Part shown: piece after piece, positions 6,310 through 6,377 of the stretch
Numbering within the stretch: position 1 is the first letter of the stretch
How the letters are laid out: every line of letters begins with the position of its first letter
DNA from: Propionivibrio sp.
GTDB taxonomy: Bacteria > Pseudomonadota > Gammaproteobacteria > Burkholderiales > Rhodocyclaceae
Length of the DNA: 6,377 bases
Direction: 5' to 3'
Assembly (NCBI GenBank): GCA_017990155.1
Contig: JAGNOM010000168.1
Location: forward strand, 1 to 6,377
Notes under the pieces: generated by a model
What the model was told of the DNA's origin: nothing
The model's database searches: none
The model's input: the letters and a program-made list of their open reading frames with translations, nothing else
Position numbers and translations under genes: made by a program

Positions 6310-6377
6310 TCCTCGATAGCTCAGTCGGTAGAGCGCCGGACTGTTAATCCGTAGGTCCCTGGTTCGAGCCCAGGTCG
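6310..6377 (+). tRNA. tRNA-Asn (anticodon GUU), partial at the right edge
   Basis: The gene starts with TCCTCGA (5' acceptor strand), then the D arm GCTC-AGTCGGTA-GAGC, then the anticodon arm with loop CTGTTAA. The anticodon GTT is at 6343-6345, exactly position 34 when the gene is counted from 6310. The T arm CCTGG-TTCGAGC-CCAGG follows. The 3' acceptor strand and CCA end lie beyond the window; 68 bases are present. The arms match E. coli tRNA-Asn closely. The outermost anticodon-stem pair (27-43) reads C-U rather than a normal pair. Confidence 0.95.

Noticed and set aside
5961..6347. Plus-strand open frame running from the AsmA-like gene into the tRNA
   Set aside because: It reads through the tRNA promoter and half of the tRNA-Asn gene, which excludes a real protein. 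Its composition is that of antisense sequence.
6310..6377. tRNA-Asn as an integration site for a mobile element
   Set aside because: The 3' end where attachment sites lie is outside the window, and nothing on the left side suggests an island.

Overview
The window looks like a chromosomal housekeeping segment of a betaproteobacterium, probably Rhodocyclales (Dechloromonas/Azonexus/Accumulibacter-like). This rests on protein resemblance recalled from memory: the style of UvrB, the aspartate/aromatic aminotransferase, the RNase E-type tail and an AsmA-like protein. The DNA is GC-rich and its codon use looks even. No insertion sequence, phage gene, CRISPR array or other mobile element is visible.

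Layout from left to right. Positions 3-731 (+) are the C-terminal end of a gene that starts before the window, most likely rne (RNase E). It is an Arg-rich stretch, then a long low-complexity Ala/Glu/Pro/Thr tail, then a twice-used LVMVETS motif. A very strong perfect hairpin at 753-790 separates it from the convergent uvrB (886-2943, -). uvrB is divergent from a class I aminotransferase of the AspC/TyrB family (3098-4300, +); the 154-base gap 2944-3097 must hold both promoters and 5' leaders. A second perfect hairpin with U-tracts on both sides (4327-4361) closes the aminotransferase gene and the convergent gene behind it (4424-6241, -). That gene encodes a membrane protein with a cytosolic winged-helix-like N-terminus, one transmembrane segment and an AsmA-like domain. 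A near-consensus sigma-70 promoter (6267-6295) then drives a tRNA-Asn(GUU) gene that runs off the right edge.

The genes appear to be separate transcription units rather than an operon. They cover RNA processing, nucleotide excision repair, amino-acid transamination, an envelope function and translation. The most unusual item is the AsmA-like protein with its cytosolic extension and an internal G8 tract just before the membrane segment. Smaller points are the absence of a Shine-Dalgarno site at a constrained uvrB start, and a start-site conflict in the aminotransferase gene. I see no clear evidence of a wholly new defence, mobile or regulatory system here.
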